DNA of 27,730 nt from CBFGTJ01 sp965651815 (GTDB lineage Bacteria > Actinomycetota > Acidimicrobiia > Acidimicrobiales > Microtrichaceae). Location: assembly GCA_965651815.1 (NCBI GenBank), contig CBFGTJ010000019.1, forward strand, positions 1 to 27,730. Reading direction: 5' to 3'. A program made the position numbers and the translations under genes. Position 1 is the first letter of the stretch. Every line of letters begins with the position of its first letter. Of this stretch, positions 1 through 7,521 are shown one piece after another. The notes under the pieces are model-generated. The model worked only from the letters and a program-made list of their open reading frames with translations. It did no database searches and had not been told where the DNA came from.

Positions 1-81
1 GCTCTTGAGGAAGCCCTCGAGCGTGCCGTTGACCTCGACGACCCGGCGGCTCGTCTCGGTCCGCAGTTCGATGAGCTCCAC
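1..81 (-). CDS. 5' fragment of an unidentified small protein, possibly YjbQ/UPF0047-like
   Basis: A minus-strand frame opens at a GTG at 81 and runs off the left edge after 27 codons. An in-frame TAG lies four codons upstream (91-93), so the start can only lie in this short interval. The readable peptide starts MELIELRTETSRRVV and has the alternating charged and beta-strand look of the N-terminus of YjbQ/UPF0047 proteins. That resemblance is weak and covers only about 25 residues. No clear Shine-Dalgarno sequence is seen. The start codon and family are both uncertain. The 78 bases from 82 to 159, up to the tRNA, show nothing else. Confidence 0.35.
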   Translation of the reverse strand, partial: MELIELRTETSRRVVEVNGTLEGFLKS

Positions 82-159
82 GCCGAGGTACTACCCGCGC
101 ACCGCAACGAGCAGACCACCACGACCGGCGTGGTGCAGACGGCGCAGTCCGCAGGGTCG

Positions 160-232
160 TGGGCCGGCCGGGGATCGAACCCGGGACCGAGCGATTATGA
201 GTCGCCTGCTCTGACCACTGAGCTACCGGCCC
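160..232 (-). tRNA. ileX: tRNA with CAT anticodon, probably tRNA-Ile2 (lysidine type)
   Basis: A 73-nt cloverleaf folds on the minus strand. The 7-bp acceptor stem pairs GGGCCGG with CCGGCCC, the D-stem pairs GCTC with GAGC, and the T-arm is CCGGG-TTCGATC-CCCGG. The anticodon loop CTCATAA gives anticodon CAT, and the discriminator base is A. The D-arm and anticodon arm closely resemble the E. coli ileX tRNA, including the G27-T43 wobble. This favours tRNA-Ile2, which reads AUA once TilS converts C34 to lysidine, over elongator tRNA-Met. An initiator is excluded because the three consecutive G-C pairs of an initiator anticodon stem are absent. The 3' CCA is not encoded (CGA follows), unlike the nearby tRNA-Asn. 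Confidence 0.85.
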
Positions 233-271
233 GGCGGGAGCGTAGCGAAGGTCCGGTGCGGCCCTGCCCGG

Positions 272-667
272 TCAGGCGGAGGACCGTGCGGCGCGGCGGG
301 CGTCGAGCTCGAACCACACGACCTTGCCGTACGGCCCGGGGTCGACCCCCCAGCGCCGGGCGATGCTGTCGACGATCCGCAGCCCGAACCGGGGCGGCGC
401 ATCGGGTGGCCGCTGGAAGTCGATGAAGAAGTCCGGGTCGCGGTCGCTGACCTCCACGCGGACCACGTCGTCGACGGACCGGACGGTCACGTCCACGCCC
501 GTGCCCCGGGCGTGGCGCATCGCGTTGCAGACCAGCTCGTCGACGAGCAGCTCGGCGTCGTCGAGGACCTCGGGCAGACCCCACCGCGTCAGCACGGACC
601 GCACGAACCACCTCGCCCTGCGGGGAGGCAGGCGGTCGAACTCGACGGTGTCGAAGGCGAGGGTCAT
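272..667 (-). CDS. RsbW-like anti-sigma factor / HATPase_c_2 ATP-binding protein
   Basis: This 131-residue protein is a single GHKL (Bergerat-fold) ATPase domain of the RsbW/SpoIIAB type. The N-box lies around residues 43-52 with the expected Glu44 and Asn48. A G1-like motif with Asp75 and Asp77 follows, and a G2 glycine (GLRIVD, around 95-100) comes near the end. Relatives bind and inhibit sigma factors or phosphorylate anti-anti-sigma proteins. The length matches stand-alone family members. The ATG at 667 has a strong AAGGAGG just upstream. No sigma factor or STAS-domain antagonist is adjacent, since the gene sits alone between two tRNA genes. Its target therefore cannot be read from context. 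A palindrome and a possible alternative-sigma promoter lie upstream (712-738). Confidence 0.85.
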   Translation of the reverse strand: MTLAFDTVEFDRLPPRRARWFVRSVLTRWGLPEVLDDAELLVDELVCNAMRHARGTGVDVTVRSVDDVVRVEVSDRDPDFFIDFQRPPDAPPRFGLRIVDSIARRWGVDPGPYGKVVWFELDARRAARSSA

Positions 668-711
668 GGTCCTCCTTGCGGGCCGTCCTCCTCGTTATCC
701 GTACCCAGCCG

Positions 712-738
712 CTACCCGATGACCCTCGGGGTCAAGCC
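712..738 (-). promoter_or_regulatory. possible SigB/SigF-type promoter with embedded palindrome upstream of the RsbW-like gene
   Basis: On the minus strand GGCTT (738-734) and GGGTAG (717-712) are separated by 16 bases. This loosely resembles the GTTT-N14-16-GGGTA promoters of stress sigma factors. A perfect 6-bp palindrome, TGACCC-TCG-GGGTCA (720-734), fills the spacer and could be an operator. It fits an RsbW-like gene controlled by its own sigma factor, but the match is partial and the sequence is GC-rich, so chance is a real possibility. Confidence 0.25.
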
Positions 739-843
739 ATGCGCCGGGAGGGGGCCTCAGGAGGTCCTCAGGCGCCGTCGCCCGCGTTGCGGGGCGCCCG
801 AGGTATGCCGAAGGTCCGGGGGTGGGGACCCCCGGACTCGGGT

Positions 844-919
844 TGGCTCCGGGGGTGGGGCTCGAACCCACGACCCGCTGATTAACAGTCAGCTGCTCTG
901 CCAACTGAGCTACCCCGGA
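844..919 (-). tRNA. tRNA-Asn (GTT)
   Basis: A complete cloverleaf folds on the minus strand. The acceptor stem pairs TCCGGGG with CCCCGGA, the D-stem pairs GCTC with GAGC, the anticodon stem pairs GCTGA with TCAGC, and the T-arm is GTGGG-TTCGAGC-CCCAC. The loop CTGTTAA gives anticodon GTT, decoding AAY. The discriminator is G, as expected for asparagine, and a 3' CCA is encoded (846-844). Confidence 0.96.
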
Positions 920-980
920 AGGACTGGTGCACGATAGCAGCGCACGGGGAAACCCCCGAAGCGCGCCCTCGCTTCCCGTG

Positions 981-1013
981 GGGCCGGACCGGCCCGCCTG
1001 CCCCATCGGCAGG
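981..1013 (-). terminator. tandem stem-loops just downstream of rpoD
   Basis: Starting three bases beyond the rpoD stop is a 6-bp stem-loop (CCTGCC / GGCAGG, 997-1013, 5-base loop). A near-perfect palindrome GGGCCGG-A-CCGGCCC follows at 981-995. No T-run follows, which is common for terminators in high-GC actinobacteria. The position suggests the end of the dnaG-rpoD transcript. Confidence 0.55.
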
Positions 1014-1015
1014 GA

Positions 1016-2320
1016 TCAGTCGGCCTTGAGGTAGTCCTCGAGCTTCTGGCGGCGCTGGGGGTGGCGCAGCTTCGCGAGCGTCTTGGACTCGATCTGGCGG
1101 ATCCGCTCCCTGGTGACGCCGAACTGGCGGCCGACCTCCTCGAGTGTCTGGGGACGGTCGCCGTCGAGGCCGAAGCGGAGCCGCACGACCTCCTTCTCCC
1201 GCTCGGACAGCTCGTCGAGGGCCGACATGATCTGCTCCGACAGCGAGTTCGCGGTGGCGACGTCCGCCGGCATGATCGCGTGCTGGTCCTCGATGAAGTC
1301 CGCCAGGTGGCTGTCCTCCTCGTCACCCACGGGCGAGTCGAGGGACAGCGGGTCCTGGGAGATGCGAAGGATGTCACGCACGCGCTGCTCGGTGAGCTCG
1401 GTCTTCTGGGCCAGCTCCTCGACGGTGGGCTCCCGTTCGAGCTCCTGGATGAGCAGCCGCTGGTGGCGGTGCACCTTGTTGATCGACTCGACCATGTGCA
1501 CCGGGATGCGGATGGTCCGGGCCTGGTCCGCGATCGCCCGGGTGATCGCCTGGCGGATCCACCACGTGGCGTAGGTCGAGAACTTGAAGCCCTTCGTGTA
1601 GTCGAACTTCTCGACCGCGCGCATGAGCCCGAGGTTGCCCTCCTGGATGAGGTCCAGGATCTGCATGCCGCGCCCCAGGTAGCGCTTCGCGATCGAGACC
1701 ACGAGGCGCAGGTTCGCCTGGGTGAGCTCCTGCTTGGCGCGCTCGCCGTCGCGCACCGTGCGCCGCAGCCGCGCCTTCTCGGCGGGGTCGAGCGAGTCGA
1801 TCTCGCCGCTCGCGTTGAGGTTCGCGAGCTGCTCCTCGGCCTTCACTCCCGCCTCGATCCGCTTGGCGAGGTCGACCTCCTCCTGCGCGACGAGCAGCGG
1901 GACCTGGCCGATCTCGCGCAGGTACATGCGCACGGGGTCCGAGGTGCCGCCACCGGAGGCGGGCGGGGATGCGGTCCGTGCCCGGCGGCGGGACGCACGC
2001 AGCGCCCGCCGGGCGAGGATCGACCCGCGGTCCTCGTCCTCGTCGTCGCCGTCGGTGCGGGCGGAGGCCCGCCGGGTGTCGGACTGGGTGAGCGCCGACT
2101 CGGGGATGCCGCGGGTCGGGTCCACCTCCGGTTCGACCTCCACCTTCACCGTCACCCCCCGCTTCGCCCAGAACTCCTTGGTCTGGTCCACGAGCTCGTC
2201 GGTCATCTCGACGCGCAGGGCGCTGAGCGCGTCGTCGAGGCTGAGTGTCCCACCGTGTTGATCGGCGCGCTGCTGCAGGTTCCGCACCTCGTCCTCGGAC
2301 ACCTGCTGCCAGATCGTCAC
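1016..2320 (-). CDS. rpoD: Principal RNA polymerase sigma factor (sigma-70, RpoD/SigA)
   Basis: This 434-residue protein directs RNA polymerase to housekeeping promoters. A region 1.1-like segment occupies about residues 10-65, followed by an acidic, low-complexity linker. Region 1.2 begins at DPVRMYLREIG (around 130). Region 2 carries the signature DLIQEGNLGLMRAVEKFDY and the -10 contact stretch KGFKFSTYATWWIRQAI. Region 3 follows, and region 4 has the HTH EEVGRQFGVTRERIRQIE near the C-terminus. The length and domain set are those of an actinobacterial primary sigma factor, not an alternative one. The GTG start at 2320 lies 4 nt after the dnaG stop, so the two genes are co-transcribed and probably translationally coupled. 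Linking rpoD to dnaG recalls the macromolecular synthesis operon of other bacteria. Confidence 0.97.
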   Translation of the reverse strand: MTIWQQVSEDEVRNLQQRADQHGGTLSLDDALSALRVEMTDELVDQTKEFWAKRGVTVKVEVEPEVDPTRGIPESALTQSDTRRASARTDGDDEDEDRGSILARRALRASRRRARTASPPASGGGTSDPVRMYLREIGQVPLLVAQEEVDLAKRIEAGVKAEEQLANLNASGEIDSLDPAEKARLRRTVRDGERAKQELTQANLRLVVSIAKRYLGRGMQILDLIQEGNLGLMRAVEKFDYTKGFKFSTYATWWIRQAITRAIADQARTIRIPVHMVESINKVHRHQRLLIQELEREPTVEELAQKTELTEQRVRDILRISQDPLSLDSPVGDEEDSHLADFIEDQHAIMPADVATANSLSEQIMSALDELSEREKEVVRLRFGLDGDRPQTLEEVGRQFGVTRERIRQIESKTLAKLRHPQRRQKLEDYLKAD

Positions 2321-2324
2321 ACGG

Positions 2325-4196
2325 TCACCCCTGCTCAGTCGTCCGCCGCCGTTCTGCGAGCCACGCTATCAACTGGGTCAGCGTTTCCACCTCGGCTCTT
2401 GGGCCACGGATCTGGTCCAACGTGAGCTTCAGCCAGCCGATGGCGCGTGCGTACGCGAGGGGGTCCTCGGAGCCCCGCGCCTCGGCCTCGAGCTCCTGCA
2501 GCACCCGGCGCCCGAGCTCGGTCGCGAGGCGACCCAGCACGTCGAGCGGGTCGGCCTCACCCTGCTCGACCGCGAGCCGCGCGAGCAGCTCCGCCACGTC
2601 GGGCGGCGACGCCTCGATCGCCTCGGCGACGCCGTCGGCGGAGGTGACCGCCAGGTACGCCTCCCGCACGACCGGGTGGTCGAACAGGCACTCGTCGAGC
2701 AGCTCCAGGGCGGCCTCGGAGCGGTGGACGACGAGCCGCAGCGCCTCGGTCTCGACGCCGTCGCGCACCGGGGGGCGCGGTGGCGCCGCGGGCGCCTCCT
2801 CGGCCCACGCCTGCTCCTCCCCCGGTGGCGGGCCCTCGTACGCGGGGGCGCCGTCGCCGCCGGCCCGGTCGCGGCGGCGGGTCCTGCGCTCCTCCTTGGC
2901 GGGCGCGCGCCGGGGTCGGCGGCGGATCGCCGCGAGGCGGCTGCGCAGCTGGTCGGCCTCGATGCGGCAGGCGTCGGCCACCTGCATGACGTACTGGTCC
3001 CGCACGAGGTCGTTCGGGTGCTCGGCGACCACCTCGAGCGCCGCGTCCGCGGCCCGTGCCCGGGATTCGAGGGTCCGCAGGTCGGCCGCGTCGAGCACCC
3101 GGTCCACCCGGAACGCGAGGAAGGGGCGCGCCGCGGCGACCAGCTCGTGGAGGGTCTGCGGCGAGCTGCGGGCGAGGTCGTCGGGGTCGGTCCCCGGCGG
3201 CAGGGGCACCACGGCGACCTCGACGTCGTGCGCCTGCTCCCAGGCGTAGACGCGGTCGGCGGCGGCCTGGCCGGCCTCGTCCGCGTCGTAGGCGAGCACC
3301 AGGCGGCGGGTGTAGCGCTTGAGCTGCACGACGTGCTCCTCGGTGAGCGAGGTGCCGCAGGTCGCCACCGCCCGGGGGATCCCCGCCCGGGCGAACCCGA
3401 TCACGTCGGTGTACCCCTCGCAGATCACCACCTCGCCCTGCTGCACGACGTCGGCCTTCGCCCAGTTGAGGCCGTACAGCACGCGGGACTTGTTGTAGAG
3501 CTCGTTGTCGCGGGAGTTCTGGTACTTCGGCCCCTCCGCGTCGGGCAGCTTGCGGCCACCGAAGCCCAGCACCCGGCCACGGTCGTCGAAGATCGGGAAC
3601 AGGATCCTTCCGCGGAAGAAGTCCTGGAGACGCCCCGCCCGGTTCTGGAACCCGAGCCCCGTCGCCTCGAGGTCCGCCCGACCCACCCGCAGGTGCCGTG
3701 CGAGCTGGTCCCACGCGTCGGGCGCCCACCCGAGGCGGTAGTGCTCGACCTCCTCGGCGTCGAACCCGCGGCTGCGCAGGTACGCCCGGGCGGCGGCGGC
3801 GTCGGGAGAGGTGCGGAGCCGCTCGTGGTACCACTGCGCCGCCTGTTCGGTCAGCTCGAACAGGCGGGCCCGCCGCTTGCGGCCCGCCCCCTCGTCGTGG
3901 TCGTCGTAGCGGAGGGTGATGCCGGCCCTGCCGGCGAGGTGCTCGACGGCGCCGACGAAGTCGAGCTGCTCCTTCTCGCGCACGAACGTGATGGCGTCGC
4001 CGCGCACCTGGCAGCCGAAGCAGTAGTACAGCCCGTCGGCCGCGTTGACCGAGAAGCTCGGCGTCTTCTCCGCGTGGAAGGGGCACAGCCCCATCCAGCG
4101 CTGTCCCGTCCGCTTGAGCTGGGTGTACTGCGAGATGAGGGCGACGATGTCGGTCGCCTCGCGGACCTTCGCGACGTCCTCGTCGACGATGCCCAT
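2325..4196 (-). CDS. dnaG: DNA primase DnaG
   Basis: DnaG makes RNA primers for replication. With the ATG at 4196 the protein has 623 residues, normal for the family. A CHC2-type zinc finger lies at about residues 38-62 (CPFH and CFGC). The DnaG core follows, then the Toprim domain with EGYTDVIGF (acidic catalytic Glu) and YDADEAG (metal-binding Asp pair). A basic linker leads to a helical C-terminal domain that normally binds DnaB. An in-frame GTG at 4232 would add 12 residues. I prefer 4196 because MGIVDEDVAKVREATDIV matches where family members begin. The gene lies downstream of glyS and directly upstream of rpoD. Confidence 0.96.
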   Translation of the reverse strand: MGIVDEDVAKVREATDIVALISQYTQLKRTGQRWMGLCPFHAEKTPSFSVNAADGLYYCFGCQVRGDAITFVREKEQLDFVGAVEHLAGRAGITLRYDDHDEGAGRKRRARLFELTEQAAQWYHERLRTSPDAAAARAYLRSRGFDAEEVEHYRLGWAPDAWDQLARHLRVGRADLEATGLGFQNRAGRLQDFFRGRILFPIFDDRGRVLGFGGRKLPDAEGPKYQNSRDNELYNKSRVLYGLNWAKADVVQQGEVVICEGYTDVIGFARAGIPRAVATCGTSLTEEHVVQLKRYTRRLVLAYDADEAGQAAADRVYAWEQAHDVEVAVVPLPPGTDPDDLARSSPQTLHELVAAARPFLAFRVDRVLDAADLRTLESRARAADAALEVVAEHPNDLVRDQYVMQVADACRIEADQLRSRLAAIRRRPRRAPAKEERRTRRRDRAGGDGAPAYEGPPPGEEQAWAEEAPAAPPRPPVRDGVETEALRLVVHRSEAALELLDECLFDHPVVREAYLAVTSADGVAEAIEASPPDVAELLARLAVEQGEADPLDVLGRLATELGRRVLQELEAEARGSEDPLAYARAIGWLKLTLDQIRGPRAEVETLTQLIAWLAERRRTTEQG

Positions 4197-4282
4197 CAGG
4201 CCCGCCCGCGGCTCGACCCGCTCTCGCCGCACTCCAGCAAGCAGGTCACAGGCTCCACGGCCCGCCGATGCTACCGGCCCGC

Positions 4283-4298
4283 GGGGACGGCGGTCCCC
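4283..4298 (-). terminator. stem-loop downstream of glyS
   Basis: A perfect 6-bp stem GGGGAC / GTCCCC with a 4-base loop begins about 25 bases after the glyS stop. No T-tract follows. It may end or attenuate the glyS transcript before dnaG. Confidence 0.45.
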
Positions 4299-4322
4299 CT
4301 GCCGATCCGTGCCCTGCGGGCG

Positions 4323-5663
4323 TCAGGCCATCAGCTCCCGGAGGTGGTCGACGACCTCGTCGATCGGGACGCGCTCCTGCTCCATCGAGTCCCGCTCCCG
4401 CACCGTGACGGCCCGGTCCTCGAGGGAGTCGAAGTCGAAGGTGACGCAGTACGGGGTGCCCAGCTCGTCCTGGCGCCGGTAGCGACGCCCGATCGACTGG
4501 GTCTCGTCGTAGTCGCACATGAAGTGCGGGCGCAGCCGGGCCGCGAGCTCGCGGGCCGGGCCGGTCAGCTCCGGCTTCTTGGACAGGGGCAGCACGGCGA
4601 CCTTGTACGGGGCGATCCGGTGGTGGAAGCGCAGCACCGTGCGCTTCTCCCCCCGGACCTCCTCCTCGTCGTACGCGGCCATCAGGAAGGCCATCGCGGT
4701 GCGGGTGGCGCCGGCTGCCGGCTCGATCACGTGCGGCACCCAGCGCTCGCCGGTGGCCTGGTCGTACCACTCGAGCCGCTCACCGGAGTGCTTCGCGTGC
4801 TGGGTGAGGTCGTAGTCGCCGCGGTTGGCGACGCCCTCCAGCTCGTCCCAGCCCCACGGGAACAGGAACTCGACGTCCGCGGTGCCCGAGGAGTAGTGCG
4901 ACAGCTCGTCGGGGTCGTGCGGCCGCATGCGGAGCTTGTCCGCCGGCATCCCGTGGTCGAGGTACCACTGGAACCGCTCGTTGCACCAGTACTCGTACCA
5001 GCGCTCGGCCTCGTCCGGGTGGACGAAGTACTCCATCTCCATCTGCTCGAACTCACGGGTCCGGAACACGAAGTTGCCGGGCGTGATCTCGTTGCGGAAC
5101 GACTTGCCGATCTGCGCGATGCCGAACGGCGGCCGCACCCGGGTCGTGTCGATCACGTTCTTGAAGTTGATGAACATCCCCTGCGCGGTCTCGGGGCGCA
5201 GGTAGGCGACGGCCGCGGCCTCCTCGACGGGGCCCGCGTGCGTCTTGAACATCAGGTTGAACTGGCGCGGCTCGGTGAAGGTGCCGCGCTTGCCGCAGTT
5301 CGGGCACTGGTCCGGGTCGTCGAGCTTGTCGAGCCGCCAGCGGGCGTTGCAGTTCGTGCAGTCGACCAGCGGGTCGGTGAAGTTCGCCAGGTGCCCGGAG
5401 GCCTCCCACACCTGCGGGGGCGACAGGATCGACGCGTCGAGCCCCACGACGTCGTCACGGAGCTGCACCATCGACCGCCACCACGCCTCCTTCACGTTGC
5501 GCAGCAGCAGCACTCCCACCGGCCCGTAGTCGTAGGTGGACCGGAACCCCCCGTAGATCTCCGCGGAGGGGTAGACGAAGCCGCGGCGCTTCGTGAGGTT
5601 GACGACCTTGTCGAACAGCTCCGGGGAGCCGGCGCCGTCGTTGGACGCAGAGGGGGCTGACAT
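4323..5663 (-). CDS. glyS: Glycyl-tRNA synthetase (single-chain, alpha2 type)
   Basis: This class II aminoacyl-tRNA synthetase charges tRNA-Gly. The 446 residues match the actinobacterial, archaeal and eukaryotic dimeric type rather than the alpha2beta2 enzyme of E. coli. The class II motif 2 region is visible in FRNEITPGNFVFRTREFEQME, followed by the active-site core. Near residues 95-120 there is a zinc-binding-like CxxC...CxxC insert (CTNC, CPNC). The C-terminal anticodon-binding domain begins near LPLSKKPELTGPARELA. The ATG at 5663 is chosen because the family N-terminus (ELFDKVVNLTKRRGFVYPSAEIYGG) starts 14 residues later. No Shine-Dalgarno is seen. A TANNNT box (TAGCGT, 5677-5672) ends 8 bases before the ATG, suggesting a leaderless mRNA. 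Confidence 0.96.
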   Translation of the reverse strand: MSAPSASNDGAGSPELFDKVVNLTKRRGFVYPSAEIYGGFRSTYDYGPVGVLLLRNVKEAWWRSMVQLRDDVVGLDASILSPPQVWEASGHLANFTDPLVDCTNCNARWRLDKLDDPDQCPNCGKRGTFTEPRQFNLMFKTHAGPVEEAAAVAYLRPETAQGMFINFKNVIDTTRVRPPFGIAQIGKSFRNEITPGNFVFRTREFEQMEMEYFVHPDEAERWYEYWCNERFQWYLDHGMPADKLRMRPHDPDELSHYSSGTADVEFLFPWGWDELEGVANRGDYDLTQHAKHSGERLEWYDQATGERWVPHVIEPAAGATRTAMAFLMAAYDEEEVRGEKRTVLRFHHRIAPYKVAVLPLSKKPELTGPARELAARLRPHFMCDYDETQSIGRRYRRQDELGTPYCVTFDFDSLEDRAVTVRERDSMEQERVPIDEVVDHLRELMA

Positions 5664-5671
5664 GGCCGTCC

Positions 5672-5677
5672 ACGCTA
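5672..5677 (-). promoter_or_regulatory. candidate -10 box of a leaderless glyS transcript
   Basis: TAGCGT matches the actinobacterial TANNNT -10 pattern and ends 8 bases before the glyS ATG, which would put the transcript start at or next to the start codon. No convincing -35 is seen. The same spacing occurs at hrcA and the HTH gene. Confidence 0.35.
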
Positions 5678-5819
5678 CCGGCCCCCGAGGGGTCCTTCGG
5701 TCCACCGGGAGGCGGTCCTGCGCCGATACGGTCGTGGCCGAGGTGCCGTGCACCACACGGCGACCCGCGACTGCCGCGGTCAACGACCCTCCCCTGGCCG
5801 CTACCCAATGGAGTTCACC

Positions 5820-6680
5820 ATGAGCGACCCGAACCTGCCTCCCCCGCCCGGCACGCCGCCGCCCCCGGGTGGTGGCTTCCCGCCCCCGCCTCCGGGTGGC
5901 GGCGCGCCACCTCCGCCTCCTCCGCCCGGCGGCTTCGGCGGGCCTCCCGGTGGCTTCGGCGGGCCTCCCGGCGGTGGCGGGGGCTTCGGTGGCCCTCCGC
6001 CGGCGCAGCCCTACGGCGGCGGCGACATGCCGCAGCTGGAGGTCGGCGCGGCGATCTCCTACGGCTGGAAGAAGTTCCAGGAGCACGCGAAGGACTTCAT
6101 CGTCCTGGTGCTGGTGGTCTTCGCGGTCACCGTGGTGCTCGCGCTGCTCAGCCAGTTCGCGCTGCTCCCGGCGTTCACCGGCAGCGACTCCGGGTTCGTG
6201 GTGTCGATGTTCGGGTTCGCGCTGGTGACGGTGATCCAGTTCGTGATCGGGTTCATCGTGCAGGCCGGCGTGTACCGCGCCGCGCTGGGGGTCACGAGGG
6301 GCCAGGCACCGACGGTGTCGCAGCTCACCGACACGACGAACCTCGGCCCGTTCGTCCTGACGGTGCTGCTCGTCGGCGTCGGGGCCTTCGTGGGCTACCT
6401 GCTGTGCTTCATCCCCGGCCTCATCTGGATCGTGCTGACCGCGTACGCGCCGATCATCGCGATCGACCGCGGGACCTCGCCGGTCGACTCGATCCGCCAG
6501 AGCATCGACTGGGTGACGAACAACCTGGGTCAGGTCCTGCTGATCCTCATCGTCGCCTACGTCGTGTACCTCGCCGGTGCGATCGCCTGCTTCGTCGGGC
6601 TGCTCGTCTCGATCCCCGTGGCGCTGGTGGCGATCACCTACAGCTACCGGGCGCTCAACAACGAGACCGTCGTCCCCTGA
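5820..6680 (+). CDS. Multi-pass membrane protein with Pro/Gly-rich N-terminus
   Basis: This is a conserved-type hypothetical protein of 286 residues. Residues 1-70 are almost entirely Pro and Gly, including poly-Pro runs and a repeated GGFGGPP unit. The rest holds five or six hydrophobic helices at about 93-114, 126-150, 177-215 (probably two) and 238-275. An amphipathic stretch with GVTRGQAPTVSQL lies between helices 2 and 3. The layout resembles actinobacterial membrane proteins related to the DUF975/YciC-like group, whose function is unknown. The ATG at 5820 has GGAG six bases upstream; an in-frame ATG at 5808 is also possible. The gene is divergent from glyS and convergent with recO. The Pro-rich tail is probably cytoplasmic and disordered. 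Confidence 0.85.
   Translation: MSDPNLPPPPGTPPPPGGGFPPPPPGGGAPPPPPPPGGFGGPPGGFGGPPGGGGGFGGPPPAQPYGGGDMPQLEVGAAISYGWKKFQEHAKDFIVLVLVVFAVTVVLALLSQFALLPAFTGSDSGFVVSMFGFALVTVIQFVIGFIVQAGVYRAALGVTRGQAPTVSQLTDTTNLGPFVLTVLLVGVGAFVGYLLCFIPGLIWIVLTAYAPIIAIDRGTSPVDSIRQSIDWVTNNLGQVLLILIVAYVVYLAGAIACFVGLLVSIPVALVAITYSYRALNNETVVP
5931..5972 (+). repeat. two tandem 21-bp units inside the Pro/Gly-rich coding region
   Basis: Two consecutive copies of a 21-bp unit (5931-5951 and 5952-5972) differ only at the last base. Each encodes GFGGPPG. In-frame units like this can expand or contract by slippage, changing linker length without breaking the reading frame. Confidence 0.8.
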
Positions 6681-6706
6681 GCGGGGCGCACCCATCGGTG
6701 TGGATC

Positions 6707-6728
6707 GGGGCGGCCTTCGGGCCGCCCC
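6707..6728. terminator. bidirectional terminator hairpin between the membrane protein gene and recO
   Basis: A perfect 9-bp stem GGGGCGGCC / GGCCGCCCC is capped by a TTCG tetraloop. It sits in the 81-base gap between two convergent genes. UUCG loops make unusually stable hairpins. The plus side ends in CCCCTTCC with only a short pyrimidine run. It probably stops transcription from both directions. Confidence 0.8.
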
Positions 6729-6761
6729 TTCCGCGTCCCGGGGCCGGTCGGGCCGCCGGGA

Positions 6762-7478
6762 TCAGTCGTGCAGGAGGCGCAGCGACCGCAGTCGGCGCTC
6801 GATGTGGCTCTCCAGCGCCCGGGTGGCGAGGTCCTCGACCTCGTGGGTGACGGAGCTCTCGGGCAGCTCCAGCACCGTGTTGAGGCCACCGCCGAGCACG
6901 GCACGGCTGACGCTGAGGGCCGAGTCGCTGATCGGCCGTCCGCCCCCGCAGCTGCGGCACCGGACCCCGCCCTCCTCGAGCGCGAGGAAGAACGGTCCGC
7001 CCTCCTCCTCGCAGGACACGCAGGCGTCCAGCTCGGGGGCGACGCCCTCCGCGGCGAGCAGCTTCAGGTAGAACGCGCCGCAGACCATCGGCGGGTTCCG
7101 CTGCTCCACGGTGCGCAGCCCGCCGGTGAGCATGTCGAACAGGCGGCGGTCCGGTTCCCCCTCCTGGGCGAGCTGGTCGACCGCCTCGAGCAGCGACGAC
7201 GCCCGCGACAGGCGGGTGAGGTCCTCGCGGGTCCGGTGGTACGGCTCGACGGTCTCGGCCTGGGTGACGATGTGGAGCTCCCCGCGCCCCTCGTGCAGCT
7301 GCACCTGCACGTGCGAGCCGGGCTCGAGGCGCGACCCGAACTTCGAGGTGGTGCGCCGCACCCCCTTCGCGACGGCGCGGACCTTCCCCCGGCCCCTGGT
7401 CATGAGCACGACGATCCGGTCGGCCTCGCCGAGCTTGTAGGTGCGCAACACGACGGCGACGTCGCGGTACAGGCTCAC
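6762..7478 (-). CDS. recO: DNA repair protein RecO
   Basis: RecO loads RecA onto SSB-coated single-stranded DNA in the RecFOR recombination pathway. The 238-residue protein starts with the N-terminal OB-fold (YRDVAVVLRTYKLGEADRIVVLMTRGRGKVRAVAKGVRR). A helical middle and C-terminal region follows. It contains a zinc-type module with CVSC (around 151-154) and CRSC (around 174-177), as in RecO from Gram-positive bacteria. The start is GTG at 7478, 43 bases after the uppS stop. It is the last gene of the phoH-ybeY-CBS-era-uppS-recO operon and ends at a strong convergent terminator. Confidence 0.95.
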   Translation of the reverse strand: MSLYRDVAVVLRTYKLGEADRIVVLMTRGRGKVRAVAKGVRRTTSKFGSRLEPGSHVQVQLHEGRGELHIVTQAETVEPYHRTREDLTRLSRASSLLEAVDQLAQEGEPDRRLFDMLTGGLRTVEQRNPPMVCGAFYLKLLAAEGVAPELDACVSCEEEGGPFFLALEEGGVRCRSCGGGRPISDSALSVSRAVLGGGLNTVLELPESSVTHEVEDLATRALESHIERRLRSLRLLHD

Positions 7479-7521
7479 CGGACCAGTCTCCCACCGCCGG
7501 CGGGGGCCGGCGGGTACGCCC

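Noticed and set aside
160..232. tRNA with CAT anticodon as elongator tRNA-Met
   Set aside because: The anticodon arm and D-arm match Ile2 better, but this remains possible without a covariance-model test.
4197..4232. Upstream GTG start for dnaG
   Set aside because: It would add 12 residues not seen at family N-termini. The ATG at 4196 fits better, although the longer form is not excluded.
2676..5660. Long plus-strand open frame of 994 codons across dnaG and glyS
   Set aside because: It is antisense to two clear housekeeping genes, with composition dominated by Val, Leu, Arg and Gly and no recognisable domain. It is a high-GC shadow frame.
5836..5995. Repeat-rich segment that could be taken for a CRISPR or satellite
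   Set aside because: The repeats are short, in frame, and encode a Pro/Gly-rich protein tail. There are no spacers.
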